Positions 1 through 8,785 of a DNA stretch of 35,709 nt are shown piece by piece. Made by a program: the position numbers and the translations under genes. The stretch lies in contig NZ_VMDW02000026.1 in NCBI RefSeq assembly GCF_007644045.2, positions 1 to 35,709 on the forward strand. The letters run 5' to 3'. Positions within the stretch are counted from its first letter, which is position 1. Each line of letters begins with the position of its first letter. Source of the stretch: Vogesella urethralis. GTDB lineage: Bacteria; Pseudomonadota; Gammaproteobacteria; Burkholderiales; Chromobacteriaceae. The notes beneath the pieces were generated by a model. That model did no database searches, was not told the origin of the DNA, and worked only from the letters and a program-made list of their open reading frames with translations.

Positions 1-3000
1 CAACGTGGCCGGCAGCGACCTGGCCGCCGACGCCGACAAGGTGATCGACGCCAAAGTGACCACCACCGATGCGGCTGGCAACAGCACCACCGCCACCGAC
101 ACCGAGGGTTACAAGGTAGATACCACTGCACCGTCGCTGGTGATTACCTCGAACGATGGCACTTTGTCGCCGGGTGAAACCGTGGCGCTGACCTTTACCT
201 TCAGCGAGGCTGTTACTGGCTTCACGGCCAGCGATGTCGCCATCACCGGTGGTACGTTGAATGCTGCAACCCTGGCTACGTCTGATGGTGGTAAGACCTG
301 GACCGCTACCATGACGCAGAGCGGCACGGCCCAGCCGGTGGTGACGGTGAGCAATGGCAGCTATACCGATCTGGCTGGTAACGCCGGTACGGGTAACAGC
401 CTGACGCTGAACAATGCGCCGGATGCGATCGACGACAAGTACGTGATGACGACGCTGACCAGCAAGTACTGGGGGTACCGAGAAGGAACAGACGGTGCCA
501 ACCTGACGTCGATTGCGCAGGTAGAGACGTTTGCCAAGAATAATGTCGCAACCGCGACATTCCAGACTAATGCGCTGAATTTCGGTGAAACCGCTATCAG
601 CAATAACCTGGGTACCACCGGCAACCTGACAACCTTCCTGGGTAGCAGTGGCAGTAATCTGCAAACGACGGCCAACTACACGACAACCTCGGATGCCATC
701 GTGCAGATGACGGGCAAGATCAATCTGGCCCCGGGCACCTATAACTTCCGGGTCTATGCGGATGATGGCTTTGTGATCCGTATTAATGGTCAGGAAGTAG
801 GCAAGTTTGACGGCATTCAGTCGCCGACCTCGCGCGAGTTCGCCAGCTTTACCATTACCCAGGGTGGCGAGCAGAACATCGAGATCTTCTACTGGGATCA
901 AGGTGGTAATGCCGTATTTAAGGCAGAGCTGCGTCCGGAGGGCGGGGCTTATCAGGTGCTGGCTGTCAATTCGCAGTATGGCAGTGGCCCGCTGATCACG
1001 ATGGAAGACACCGCGCTGACTATCGAGCCGGCCAGCTTGCTGGGTAATGACAAAGACCAGAACGGCGATACGCTGCAGATCTTGTCGGTACAGAACCCCA
1101 CCAATGGCACGGTAGCGCTGGTGAACGGCAAGGTGGTGTTCACGCCTGCGGCCAACTACAACGGCGATGCCACCTTCACCTACACCGTGTCGGACGGCAA
1201 GGGCGGTACCGATACCGCCACTGTTACCGTCAAGGTCAACCCGGTAGCTGATGCGCCGGTGGTAACTTCAACTACGGCTACCGTGTCGGAGGAAGGCCTG
1301 GCCGGTGGTCTGGCAGACAGTAGTGGCAATCCGGCCGACACCACCAATAGCAAGACGGCAACCGGTACCCTGTCGATCATGGATGCGGATGGCGACGCTA
1401 TCAGCAGCGTGGTGCTGACAGCACCGACCACAGCACTGACCAGTGGTGGCCAAACCGTCACCTGGAGCGGTAGCAACACCAATACCCTGACTGCAACAGC
1501 TGGCGGCCAGACCGTAGCGACCATTACTATCGATAACAGTGGCAAATACAGCGTGAACCTGTTGAAGCCGGTAGACCACCCGAGCGGCAATGGTGAAAAC
1601 ACGCTGTCACTGAGCGTAGGTGTGAAAGCGACTGCGGGTACCCAGTCCACCACTGGCACCTTGACGGTGGTGGTGGAAGATGATGCCGCGGTAGCCAGCA
1701 ACACATCCGTGATGGCCAAGGTGACCAACGTGGACAGCAACGTCCTGCTGATTCTGGACACTTCCGGCAGTATGGCCTGGGATGGCGCGGGTAATGCACA
1801 GGGAAGTGCCAACTACTCCGGCCCTTCGCGCCTGGCAATGATGCAGGAGGCGGTACGTAGCATGCTGGACCAGTACGACGCGCTGGGCGACGTGATGGTG
1901 CGGATCGTGACGTTTGCCAGCGATGGTACGCCACAGGATGCAGGTTGGGTAACGGTGGCGCGCGCCAAGCAGATCGTGAGTGGCCTGACGGCATCGGGTG
2001 GTACCGATTACGATGCCGCACTTGCCGCAGCACGTACCGCCTTTGCCTCTAGCGGCAAACTGGTCGGGGCACAAAACGTGTCTTACTTCCTGTCGGATGG
2101 CGAACCTACCGAAGACAACGGTACGGGCAGCAACGGTATTACCGGAAGCGAAGTGACGAGCTGGACCAACTTCCTGACCACCAATAAGATCAACTCCATG
2201 TCTTATGGTATGGGCTCGGGCTCGGGCAGCTTCAAAACCCAACTGGACCCGATTGCTTACAACGGCAATACCGTGACCGAGAAGGATGCCATTACCGTTA
2301 GCGACATCAGCCAACTGCCACCTATCCTGCGCGACTCGGTGGTGCCGCCGCAGACAGGCTCCTTACTCTCCAGCCTGAACGCCGGCTTTGGTGGTGATGG
2401 TGGTTATGTGAAAGTGCTGACCATCGATGGCACTACCTACACTTATGACCCGTCCGGTACCGGTGCCGTCAGCGTGGTGGGGACGAACCGCAGTACGTTT
2501 GATACAACGGACAACTCGCTGACTTTGTCTACCTTACTGGGGGGCAAGCTGGTGATTAACCTGGATACCGGCAGCTACAGCTATATTGCTTCGGTATTGA
2601 ACACCACCGTCAAAACGGAAAGCATCGTGTTCACCGTGTCTGACAAAGATGGCGATACGGCTGTGGCGAATCTGGCTATCCAGGTAGTGCCGCCCGCTCA
2701 ACTGGCCGGTTATGGCGGGAATGACCAGATTACCGTCGCCAATGGCGAGTCGGGCAATGGCCTGACGGTGAACCTGCAGCTGGGTGGCTACTTGCTGGCC
2801 GATGGTACTGGCGTAGCTGCCAAAAATACCAGCGTGACCACCAGTGGTATCGACCAGATCATCGATAGTGGTGCCGGTAACGACTATGTCGAGTCTGGTG
2901 CGGGTAACGACTTGGTATTCCTGGGGGATTCCGGCAATAACAAGCACCCGGTCACCGGTGTCTTGCCAACCCAGGCGGACATCTTGGCAACCAACCTGAT

Positions 3001-3637
3001 GCAGCTGGACGATAACAGCCTGTTGCTGACGGACAAGACGCTGAGCAGCGTGGCGCGTCAGACATCGTCCACCAATACCGCGTCGGCTGCAGAATGGGCT
3101 GATCTGGCGCATAGCGGCTCGGGTAACGATACGGTCTACGGCCAAGGTGGGGTTGACCTTATCTATGGCGGTGCTGATAACGACACGCTGGATGGCGGCG
3201 ACGGTGCTGATGGCCTGCGTGGCGGTGCGGGTGACGATCTGCTGATTGGTGGTAAAGGTAACGATGTACTGCGTGGTGACCTGGGTATCGATACTTTCCA
3301 GTGGAGCCTGGCCGACAAAGGTACCGCGGGCAGCCCGGCACAAGACACCATCCTCGACTTCAAGACCGGTGTGGGGGGCGACATCCTGGATCTGCGTGAT
3401 CTGCTGCAAGGCGAGAACAGCAGTAACCTCAGCCAGTACCTGCATTTCACCGCCAGCGGTAACGATACGCTGGTGCAGATCAGCAGCAGTGGTGCCTTCA
3501 ACAGCACGGCCAGCAATGCCGGCACGGTAACCGACCAGACTATCCTGCTGAAGGATGTGCAGATGAGCAGTCTGGGCAGTACCGACCAGCAGGTGATTAC
3601 CGAGCTGCTGAAGAACAACCTGAAGACCGATCTGTAA
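1..3637 (+). CDS. Giant RTX adhesin, 3' part (LapA/BapA-type type I secretion substrate)
   Basis: Partial gene: the frame is open at the left edge and about 1,211 codons remain. Domains in order (residues of the fragment): the end of a bacterial Ig-like repeat (about 1-140, with the repeat linker DTTAPSLVI), a PA14-like domain (about 150-320), a cadherin/VCBS-like domain (about 333-415, ending YTVSDGKGGTDTATVTV), a second VCBS-like region, and a von Willebrand A domain (about 575-780). The VWA domain has a complete MIDAS: DTSGSM near 585, then GGTDYD and LSDGEPT. Glycine/aspartate RTX nonapeptides follow (GAGNDYVESG, GGADNDTLDGG, GGAGDDLLIGG, about 950-1095). The C-terminal TILDFKTGVGGDILDLRDLL segment is typical of type I secretion signals. 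The role is inferred to be surface attachment and biofilm formation, with Ca2+ folding the RTX repeats outside the cell. The N-terminal retention module and the LapG cleavage site would lie upstream of the window. The lapG and lapD genes at 13.8-16.4 kb are its likely regulators. Confidence 0.9.
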   Translation, partial: NVAGSDLAADADKVIDAKVTTTDAAGNSTTATDTEGYKVDTTAPSLVITSNDGTLSPGETVALTFTFSEAVTGFTASDVAITGGTLNAATLATSDGGKTWTATMTQSGTAQPVVTVSNGSYTDLAGNAGTGNSLTLNNAPDAIDDKYVMTTLTSKYWGYREGTDGANLTSIAQVETFAKNNVATATFQTNALNFGETAISNNLGTTGNLTTFLGSSGSNLQTTANYTTTSDAIVQMTGKINLAPGTYNFRVYADDGFVIRINGQEVGKFDGIQSPTSREFASFTITQGGEQNIEIFYWDQGGNAVFKAELRPEGGAYQVLAVNSQYGSGPLITMEDTALTIEPASLLGNDKDQNGDTLQILSVQNPTNGTVALVNGKVVFTPAANYNGDATFTYTVSDGKGGTDTATVTVKVNPVADAPVVTSTTATVSEEGLAGGLADSSGNPADTTNSKTATGTLSIMDADGDAISSVVLTAPTTALTSGGQTVTWSGSNTNTLTATAGGQTVATITIDNSGKYSVNLLKPVDHPSGNGENTLSLSVGVKATAGTQSTTGTLTVVVEDDAAVASNTSVMAKVTNVDSNVLLILDTSGSMAWDGAGNAQGSANYSGPSRLAMMQEAVRSMLDQYDALGDVMVRIVTFASDGTPQDAGWVTVARAKQIVSGLTASGGTDYDAALAAARTAFASSGKLVGAQNVSYFLSDGEPTEDNGTGSNGITGSEVTSWTNFLTTNKINSMSYGMGSGSGSFKTQLDPIAYNGNTVTEKDAITVSDISQLPPILRDSVVPPQTGSLLSSLNAGFGGDGGYVKVLTIDGTTYTYDPSGTGAVSVVGTNRSTFDTTDNSLTLSTLLGGKLVINLDTGSYSYIASVLNTTVKTESIVFTVSDKDGDTAVANLAIQVVPPAQLAGYGGNDQITVANGESGNGLTVNLQLGGYLLADGTGVAAKNTSVTTSGIDQIIDSGAGNDYVESGAGNDLVFLGDSGNNKHPVTGVLPTQADILATNLMQLDDNSLLLTDKTLSSVARQTSSTNTASAAEWADLAHSGSGNDTVYGQGGVDLIYGGADNDTLDGGDGADGLRGGAGDDLLIGGKGNDVLRGDLGIDTFQWSLADKGTAGSPAQDTILDFKTGVGGDILDLRDLLQGENSSNLSQYLHFTASGNDTLVQISSSGAFNSTASNAGTVTDQTILLKDVQMSSLGSTDQQVITELLKNNLKTDL

Positions 3638-3659
3638 ACCGCACGCCGGTAAACGTCAC

Positions 3660-3698
3660 AACCTCCTGTCTGCCTGCCGGCAGCCAGGAGGTTTTTTT
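3660..3698 (+). terminator. Intrinsic terminator of the adhesin gene
   Basis: A perfect 9-bp outer stem (AACCTCCTG with CAGGAGGTT) and a 5-bp inner stem (CTGCC with GGCAG) are followed by a run of seven T. It begins 23 bp after the adhesin stop codon. Confidence 0.9.
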
Positions 3699-3714
3699 AT
3701 TGAATAGCGTAGTG

Positions 3715-3751
3715 CACCGGCAAGTGTGTCAATCACCACACCAAGCCGGTG
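3715..3751. promoter_or_regulatory. Imperfect dyad upstream of the EAL gene
   Basis: CACCGGC (3715-3721) pairs with GCCGGTG (3745-3751), and inside them TGTG (3725-3728) pairs with CACA (3737-3740). There is no T-run, so this is not a standard terminator. A possible -10 hexamer TATACT follows at about 3779-3784. It could be an operator for the phosphodiesterase gene, but the sequence alone does not prove this. Confidence 0.3.
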
Positions 3752-3812
3752 TGCTTCGATATAGTGGAACGGCAATTGCTATACTGCCCCTATCCTTTTC
3801 CGGAGTAACGCT

Positions 3813-5003
3813 GTGGAGAACTTACCGATGCGGGATGGCCTGACGCTGGGCTCCCATTTCCAGCCCATTTACAGCCTGGCCCACCGCCGTACTGTGGGTA
3901 TGGAGGCGCTGCTGCGCGCCGCCGAACAGGGCAATGCGCTGAGTCCGCCGCAGGTATACGAGCGTTACATCCGCCGCGACGAGCGGGCGGCAATGGACCT
4001 GGCCGTGGTGCGGGCCCATTGCGCGCAGTTCCTGGCCATGAACGGTGGCCAGCGCTGGCTGTTTCTGAATATCGATGCGGTGACGCTGGCCGATCTGAGC
4101 TACGTGCAGCAACTGCAGCAGATCATTGCAGAATCCGGCATTCCGCCGCAGCTGATCGTGCTGGAGGTGCTAGAACAGGCGCTGGAGCTGGACGCCGGTT
4201 TGCTGGAAGGCGTGGCGTTGCTGCGCGAGCAGGGCTGCCTGCTGGCGATCGATGATTTTGGTGTCGGCCACTCCAACCTGGACCGTGTCTGCAGCCTGGA
4301 GCCGGACTTCATCAAGTTTGACCGCCACTTGCTGCGTAGTGCCGTCAACCAGCAGCGCACGCGCACCTTGTTGTCGCGTCTGGTGCGATTGATGCACGAA
4401 ATTGGTGCATTGGTAGTGGTGGAGGGGGTGGAGAGCGAATCCGACGTGGTGGTGGCGCTGGACTCCGGCTGCGACCTGGTGCAGGGCTACTACGTGGCCC
4501 GCCCGGCGGCAGTGCCGGACCGCGACGAGCAGATTACCCCGCGGCTGGACGCCAAGTGGGACGAGCTGATGAACCGCGAGCTGCTGCGCCGCAAGCTGAA
4601 CCGCCGCCAACTGGAGCTATCGCGCCAGGCCTTTGTGCAGACCGCCATCGCGCTGATGCAGGGCAACGAGTTCAGGTTGGCCGCACAGCCGATGCTGAAC
4701 CTGCCGGACGTGATCCGCTGCTTCCTGCTGGATCAGGAAGGGCGCCAGCTGGGCCGTAACCTGAACGTGCGCGAACTGTCCGAGGCGGATCAGTTGCGCT
4801 TTGCGCCGCTGGAAGATACGACCGGCGCGGTGTGGTCGCGTCGCAGTTACTTCCAGCACGCCATCGACCAACCCGGCGTGCTGTACATGAGCGAGCCCTA
4901 CCTGTCGATGACGGACACCCGCACCTGCGTCACGCTGTCGATGGCGATCGAGATCGACGAGCAGATGCACGTGCTGTGTTCGGATGTGATGTTGCCCAAG
5001 TAG
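3813..5003 (+). CDS. EAL-domain c-di-GMP phosphodiesterase with C-terminal sensor-like domain
   Basis: 396 aa, cytoplasmic, no membrane segment seen. The EAL domain (about 12-240) keeps the catalytic signatures: EALLR near residue 31, the Asn of FLNID, the Glu of LEVLE, IDDFG near 145, the Lys of FIKFD, VVEGVE near 204 and QGYY near 225. It should therefore hydrolyse c-di-GMP to pGpG. There is no GGDEF domain. The C-terminal part (about 275-390) contains WSRRSYFQHA and SEPYLSMTDTRTCVTLS, which look like a PDC/Cache-type fold as in YkuI-like EAL proteins, so activity may respond to a ligand. The GTG start at 3813 is chosen because GGAG lies 7 bp upstream; the ATG at 3828 is the alternative. 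Its position just after the adhesin gene suggests it lowers c-di-GMP in the circuit that LapD senses; that link is inference. Confidence 0.85.
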   Translation: MENLPMRDGLTLGSHFQPIYSLAHRRTVGMEALLRAAEQGNALSPPQVYERYIRRDERAAMDLAVVRAHCAQFLAMNGGQRWLFLNIDAVTLADLSYVQQLQQIIAESGIPPQLIVLEVLEQALELDAGLLEGVALLREQGCLLAIDDFGVGHSNLDRVCSLEPDFIKFDRHLLRSAVNQQRTRTLLSRLVRLMHEIGALVVVEGVESESDVVVALDSGCDLVQGYYVARPAAVPDRDEQITPRLDAKWDELMNRELLRRKLNRRQLELSRQAFVQTAIALMQGNEFRLAAQPMLNLPDVIRCFLLDQEGRQLGRNLNVRELSEADQLRFAPLEDTTGAVWSRRSYFQHAIDQPGVLYMSEPYLSMTDTRTCVTLSMAIEIDEQMHVLCSDVMLPK

Positions 5004-5020
5004 TGGCGGCCGCTGGCCAG

Positions 5021-5062
5021 CACAAAAAAGCCCTGACCGTGTGGTGCCAGGGCTTTTTTGTG
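5021..5062. terminator. Bidirectional terminator between convergent genes
   Basis: A perfect 15-bp inverted repeat, CACAAAAAAGCCCTG with CAGGGCTTTTTTGTG and a 12-nt loop, carries an A-run on one side and a T-run on the other. It can end transcription both of the EAL gene and of the dolP operon on the other strand. Confidence 0.92.
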
Positions 5063-5073
5063 TGCCACGCGCC

Positions 5074-5649
5074 TTATTGGGCGGGTGCAGGATCGAACAG
5101 GGTGACGACTTGGCGAACGCCAGCGGTACGGGCGGCAACCTGGGCGGCGGCTTCGCCTTCGGCATCGCTGACCAGGCCCAGCAAGTAGACCACGCTGCGT
5201 TCGGTGACGACCTTGATGGCATTGGGCGGGTAGCCCTGGCCTTCCAGCAGCCGGGTGCGTACTTTGGTGGTGAGCCAGGTGTCATTGTTGCGGTTGGCCA
5301 GCGTGCTGGCCGGAGCGACCACCAGGTGGTTGTAGACGCGGCGTACATTCGGAATGCCGCGTACTGCCAGCTCGATGGCTTCCTTCTGCGCCTCGTCCAC
5401 CGCCTCTCCCGTCAGCAGCACGGCGCGGTTATAGCTGGTGGCATTGACGTGGCTGCCGGCAAAACGCTCGGCCAGCTGTTTTACCGCCTTCAGCTCGATG
5501 CCCTGGTCTTCCACGTAGGTACCGCTGGTGCGGCGGTCGGTGGCCACCATGGCGCTGGCGGCAACACCGCCGGCTACCAGCGGGAAGCAGGCGCTCAGGT
5601 TGGCCGCAAGCAGGGTGGCCACGGTGAGGCCGATCAGGCGGGATGTCAT
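5074..5649 (-). CDS. dolP: BON-domain outer-membrane lipoprotein, DolP/YraP-like
   Basis: 191 aa. A signal peptide ends in a lipobox, LSAC, with the acylated Cys at residue 21. Two BON domains follow (about 45-115 and 122-190), containing AVLLTGEAVDEAQ and SVVYLLGLVSDAEG, the usual BON beta-hairpin pattern. In E. coli, DolP is an outer-membrane lipoprotein that binds anionic phospholipid and supports envelope integrity. It is the last gene of the minus-strand cluster. Its ATG directly abuts the diaA stop codon (TAA then ATG), and its Shine-Dalgarno sequence GGAGG lies inside the end of diaA, so translational coupling is likely. The gene order matches E. coli yraM-yraN-diaA-yraP, which supports the name. 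Confidence 0.88.
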   Translation of the reverse strand: MTSRLIGLTVATLLAANLSACFPLVAGGVAASAMVATDRRTSGTYVEDQGIELKAVKQLAERFAGSHVNATSYNRAVLLTGEAVDEAQKEAIELAVRGIPNVRRVYNHLVVAPASTLANRNNDTWLTTKVRTRLLEGQGYPPNAIKVVTERSVVYLLGLVSDAEGEAAAQVAARTAGVRQVVTLFDPAPAQ

Positions 5650-6240
5650 TTAGTCTCCTCCCAGAAGCATGTAGTCGATGGCATCGCACAGCGCGTGGAT
5701 GACCAGCAAATGGATTTCCTGGATACGGGCGGCACGGGTAACCGGCACGTTGAGGTGCAGGTCTTCCGGTGACAGGATTTCAGCCACCTGGCCACCGTCG
5801 TTGCCGGTCAGGGCAATCACACCCATGCCGCGCTCGTGGGCGGCGTAAATGGCCTCGACGATATTGGCCGAATTACCCGAATTGCTGATCACCAGCAGCA
5901 GGTCGTTATGGTGGCCGATGGCCCGCACCTGTTTGGAGTAGATCAGGTCGAATTCGTAGTTGTTCCCGATCGCGGTCAGGGCAGGGCTATCGTTGGACAG
6001 TGACAGCGCGGCCAGGCCCGGGCGTTCTTTTTCGAAATGCCCCAGCATATTGGTGACGAAGTGGTGGCCCACGGCAGCACCGCCGCCATTGCCGCAGCAC
6101 AGGATCTTGCCTTCGTTCATCAGGCTGGCCACCAGTTTTTCGGCAGCCACCGCAATGGCGGGGGCCAGTTCGTCCATGACCAGCTGCTGCATCGCGATGC
6201 TTTCGCGGAAGTGCCCGCTGGCGCGATCAATCAAATCCAT
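5650..6240 (-). CDS. diaA: SIS-domain protein, DiaA-like DnaA-associating factor
   Basis: 196 aa, a single SIS domain (about 30-190) with CCGNGGGAAVGHHF and VISNSGNS as sugar-phosphate-binding loops. Such proteins are often annotated as phosphoheptose isomerase GmhA. However, the Glu that binds zinc in GmhA (HFAEE) is replaced here (HFVTN), and the surrounding sequence (KILCCGNG, ERPGL, YSKQVRA, RIQEIHLL) is closer to DiaA. DiaA in E. coli binds DnaA and promotes timely replication initiation. The operon position between yraN and dolP also fits DiaA. The start at 6240 is chosen because AAGGA precedes it; a longer frame from 6258 has no ribosome binding site. The isomerase reading cannot be excluded. 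Confidence 0.8.
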   Translation of the reverse strand: MDLIDRASGHFRESIAMQQLVMDELAPAIAVAAEKLVASLMNEGKILCCGNGGGAAVGHHFVTNMLGHFEKERPGLAALSLSNDSPALTAIGNNYEFDLIYSKQVRAIGHHNDLLLVISNSGNSANIVEAIYAAHERGMGVIALTGNDGGQVAEILSPEDLHLNVPVTRAARIQEIHLLVIHALCDAIDYMLLGGD

Positions 6241-6271
6241 CGTCCATCCTTGTTGCATGGCCAGCCGGTGG

Positions 6272-6610
6272 CTAGCTGATGATGTTCTTTAACCAGACGG
6301 GCGGCGCGTCGCCGTCAAACAGTACCGCGTCGAAGCGGCAGCGCGCCCGGGTACCGTGCTGGCTGAGGTAAAGGTTGGCCGCCGCTTGCAGCTTGCGGCA
6401 TTTGTCCGGCCCGATGCTGGCGGCCGCACCGCCAAAGCGGCTGCTGCGCCGCGCCCGCACCTCGACAAAAACCAGCCACGTACCGTCCTGCATGATCAGG
6501 TCGATTTCGCCGAAGCGGCAGTGCCAGTTGCGGGTATGCAGGCGCAGCCCTTGTTGCTGCAGATAGTGGCAGGCTTGTGTTTCGAAGTCACTGCCACTCT
6601 CTCGACTCAT
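6272..6610 (-). CDS. yraN: UPF0102 family protein YraN
   Basis: 112 aa from the ATG at 6610 (a GTG codon sits just before it). It shows the UPF0102 pattern: GSDFETQACHYLQQQGLRL at the N-terminus, then NWHCRFGEIDLIMQD and LVFVEVRAR. GEIDLI plus VEVRAR match the D-ExK-like core of the Holliday-junction resolvase-like endonuclease fold, in which the acidic residues are the metal ligands. No specific function is established. The start codon overlaps the lpoA stop (TGATG), which implies coupled translation in the lpoA-yraN-diaA-dolP operon. Confidence 0.88.
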   Translation of the reverse strand: MSRESGSDFETQACHYLQQQGLRLHTRNWHCRFGEIDLIMQDGTWLVFVEVRARRSSRFGGAAASIGPDKCRKLQAAANLYLSQHGTRARCRFDAVLFDGDAPPVWLKNIIS

Positions 6611-7743
6611 CACTCGGCCCCGATGATGCTGCCGGGCAATTCACGCTGCACGACCCAGCCCTTGCCAATACGCAGGTCGCCACTGACGCCACCCAGGCGG
6701 ATTTGTGCCGGGTTCTTGCTGCTGGCCAGCGCCAGGCCCAGGCGGTAGGCGTCGATACCCAGCGCGTACAAGCGCTCGGTAGCCTTGTTCATCGGCGTTG
6801 CCGGGCGGGCAATCTGCCGGGTTTCCGGATGGTTGGGAATCAGGAACCACGGCATGTCCACCAGACGCACACCATTCAGTACCGGGCTAGGGTTGCGTAC
6901 ATTGGCCAGCGAGGTAGCGTAAGCTGGCATCTCGGCGGCCAGCAGGGCGCGGGTGGCTTCTACTTCTTTGGTGTCCAGCGCCAGGAAAACGCTGTCACTG
7001 GCTGCCAGTCCGGTTTGCAAACGGGCACCATCCGGGGTGGAAACATCCAGCTCGCGTGCCGGTTGCTTGCTCTTACCGCGCCATTCTTCGGCAAAGGCCT
7101 GGCGCAGGCGCTGCGACAGATTGTCCTTGTTGAACAGCACCAGCGGCTGCTGGCGGCCGTCGTCGCGCATCATGCGGGCAATCTGCTGCGCTTCGGTTTC
7201 CACCGCAACAGACAGGCTCCACACCTTGCTGCCGGCCGGCGGTGCCTTGTCCAGCGTGTTGAGTACCAGCGTTGGCAGTTTGCTGCTGGCTGCCAAGTTG
7301 GCCGCGCCCTGGCGCGTGAGTGGCCCGATGATGAAGCCTGCCCCCTGGCCAAGCAGCTGCTGGTATGCCTGGCTGGTCTGGCTATCGTCCTCCATTGCCG
7401 CCACACTGGTTTCCGCGCTGCCATCGGCCGCGGCGGCCGCGTCAAAGCCGGCTTTTACCACTTGGGCGGCTTCACCGAATTGGGGTGAGTTCAGCGGCAA
7501 CATCAGGCCCAGATGCACGCGAGGCTTGTTGCCTGCCTGCTGGGGGACTGAAACCGTCTTGTTGGCCGGCAACGGGCTGGCTTGCGCGGCAGGGGCGCTG
7601 CGGGCCGGGCTGCCCGCCGAAAGGGGGGACTGATTTTGCTGAAGTATGTAGCCCGGCGATTGGGCAATCGCTACACTGGCCGCCATTAAGACGGCAGAGC
7701 CGGACAACCAGGGAGCCAAAACGTGCAGACAGCGCTTGATCAC
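6610..7743 (-). CDS. lpoA: Penicillin-binding protein activator, LpoA/LppC family (short form)
   Basis: 377 aa. An N-terminal hydrophobic signal (about 9-27) is followed by a Pro/Ala/Ser-rich linker, and then a periplasmic-binding-protein-like domain begins near 75 with [33 protein letters not shown] follows around 135. In enterobacteria LpoA is an outer-membrane lipoprotein that activates PBP1A through its C-terminal domain and has a TPR-like N-terminal domain. Here the TPR-like part is absent and there is no lipobox Cys (the only early Cys, at residue 5, precedes the hydrophobic core), so the protein is either secreted or anchored by its signal segment. The start is a GTG at 7743 without a convincing ribosome binding site. 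It lies inside the 5' end of the divergent rsmI frame. Confidence 0.82.
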   Translation of the reverse strand: MIKRCLHVLAPWLSGSAVLMAASVAIAQSPGYILQQNQSPLSAGSPARSAPAAQASPLPANKTVSVPQQAGNKPRVHLGLMLPLNSPQFGEAAQVVKAGFDAAAAADGSAETSVAAMEDDSQTSQAYQQLLGQGAGFIIGPLTRQGAANLAASSKLPTLVLNTLDKAPPAGSKVWSLSVAVETEAQQIARMMRDDGRQQPLVLFNKDNLSQRLRQAFAEEWRGKSKQPARELDVSTPDGARLQTGLAASDSVFLALDTKEVEATRALLAAEMPAYATSLANVRNPSPVLNGVRLVDMPWFLIPNHPETRQIARPATPMNKATERLYALGIDAYRLGLALASSKNPAQIRLGGVSGDLRIGKGWVVQRELPGSIIGAE

Positions 7744-8616
7744 TTGATGAATTCTGCTCGGGAAACTTTTGTCGACAGGGCATTATATGTGGTGGCCACG
7801 CCCATTGGAAACCTGGCGGATGTGACCGTGCGTGCCATTGCCGGGTTCCACGCAGCCGACATCATTCTGGCGGAAGATACCCGGGTTACCGGTAGCCTGC
7901 TCTCGGCCTACGGTATCAGCAAAAAGCTGGTGAGCCTACGCGAGCACAACGAGCGCGAAATGGCGGCCAACGTGATCCGCTGGATCGAAGAGGGCAAGAT
8001 CGTGCTACAGGTGTCCGACGCCGGTACGCCGGGTATTTCCGACCCCGGTGCACGGCTGGCGCAGGCGGTGTGGGCTGTCGGCTTGCGCGTGGTACCGGTG
8101 GTGGGCGCTTCAGCGGTGATCGGGGCCCTGTCTGCTTGCGGGTTGGATACCGGCCGCTTCCTGTTCAATGGCTTTCTGCCACCCAAGAGCGCGGCGCGGT
8201 GCAAGACCCTGCAGCAATGGGCGCAGGCCGATTACGCCGTGGTGTGCTACGAGGCGCCACACCGCATTCTGGACTGTGTGGCTGATGTGGTGGCTACGCT
8301 GGGCGCCAATCGCCCGGTGGTACTGGCCCGTGAGCTCACCAAAACGTTCGAGACCTTTCTGCGCCTGCCGGCCGGCGAGTTGCTGGCGCGTATCCAGGCC
8401 GATAGCAACCAGCAGCGCGGTGAGTGCGTGCTGGTGATCGATGCCGCACCGCAGGAAGAGGCCGCTGGCGAGTTGCCCGCGCCTGCCATAGCGCTCCTGA
8501 CCGAACTGGTGGCTGCACTACCGACCAAACAGGCGGCCGGCATCGTGGCCGCACACTACGATCTGAATAAGAAACAGCTGTACGACATGGCTTTGCAACT
8601 GAAACAAGCACAATGA
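7723..8616 (+). CDS. rsmI: 16S rRNA (cytidine(1402)-2'-O)-methyltransferase
   Basis: 297 aa, tetrapyrrole-methylase fold. The diagnostic N-terminus [20 protein letters not shown] is followed by [31 protein letters not shown] and FNGFLPPKS. RsmI uses SAM to 2'-O-methylate C1402 of 16S rRNA in the decoding centre, together with RsmH. The GTG at 7723 is preferred because GGGAG lies 7 bp before it; an ATG at 7747 would also give a complete domain but lacks a ribosome binding site. With the GTG start the gene overlaps the divergent lpoA by 21 bp, start to start. rsmI divergent from lpoA is a conserved arrangement. Confidence 0.92.
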   Translation: MQTALDHLMNSARETFVDRALYVVATPIGNLADVTVRAIAGFHAADIILAEDTRVTGSLLSAYGISKKLVSLREHNEREMAANVIRWIEEGKIVLQVSDAGTPGISDPGARLAQAVWAVGLRVVPVVGASAVIGALSACGLDTGRFLFNGFLPPKSAARCKTLQQWAQADYAVVCYEAPHRILDCVADVVATLGANRPVVLARELTKTFETFLRLPAGELLARIQADSNQQRGECVLVIDAAPQEEAAGELPAPAIALLTELVAALPTKQAAGIVAAHYDLNKKQLYDMALQLKQAQ

Positions 8617-8666
8617 TGTTTACAATCGGGTGCCGGGCCTCTATACTCCGACACCTGAATTTTCTC

Positions 8667-8751
8667 GCCCGGGTGGCGAAATTGGTAGACGCAGGGGACT
8701 CAAAATCCCCCGCCGCAAGGCGTGCCGGTTCGAGTCCGGCCCCGGGCACCA
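8667..8751 (+). tRNA. tRNA-Leu (anticodon CAA)
   Basis: 85 nt including an encoded CCA. The acceptor stem GCCCGGG (8667-8673) pairs with CCCGGGC (8741-8747), with discriminator A and CCA at 8749-8751. The anticodon stem GGGGA/TCCCC encloses the loop CTCAAAA, placing CAA at 8701-8703. A long variable arm (GCCGCAAGGCG region) and the T-arm GGTTCGAGTCC are typical of leucine tRNAs. It reads UUG codons. Confidence 0.97.
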
Positions 8752-8785
8752 CGAGAAAGTCCAGCAACATTCCAAGCAGTCTATG

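Noticed and set aside
1180-3618. Long minus-strand open frames opposite the adhesin gene (for example 2534-3445, 1180-1812)
   Set aside because: They lack start signals and recognisable protein motifs, and arise from the third-position GC bias of the real plus-strand gene.
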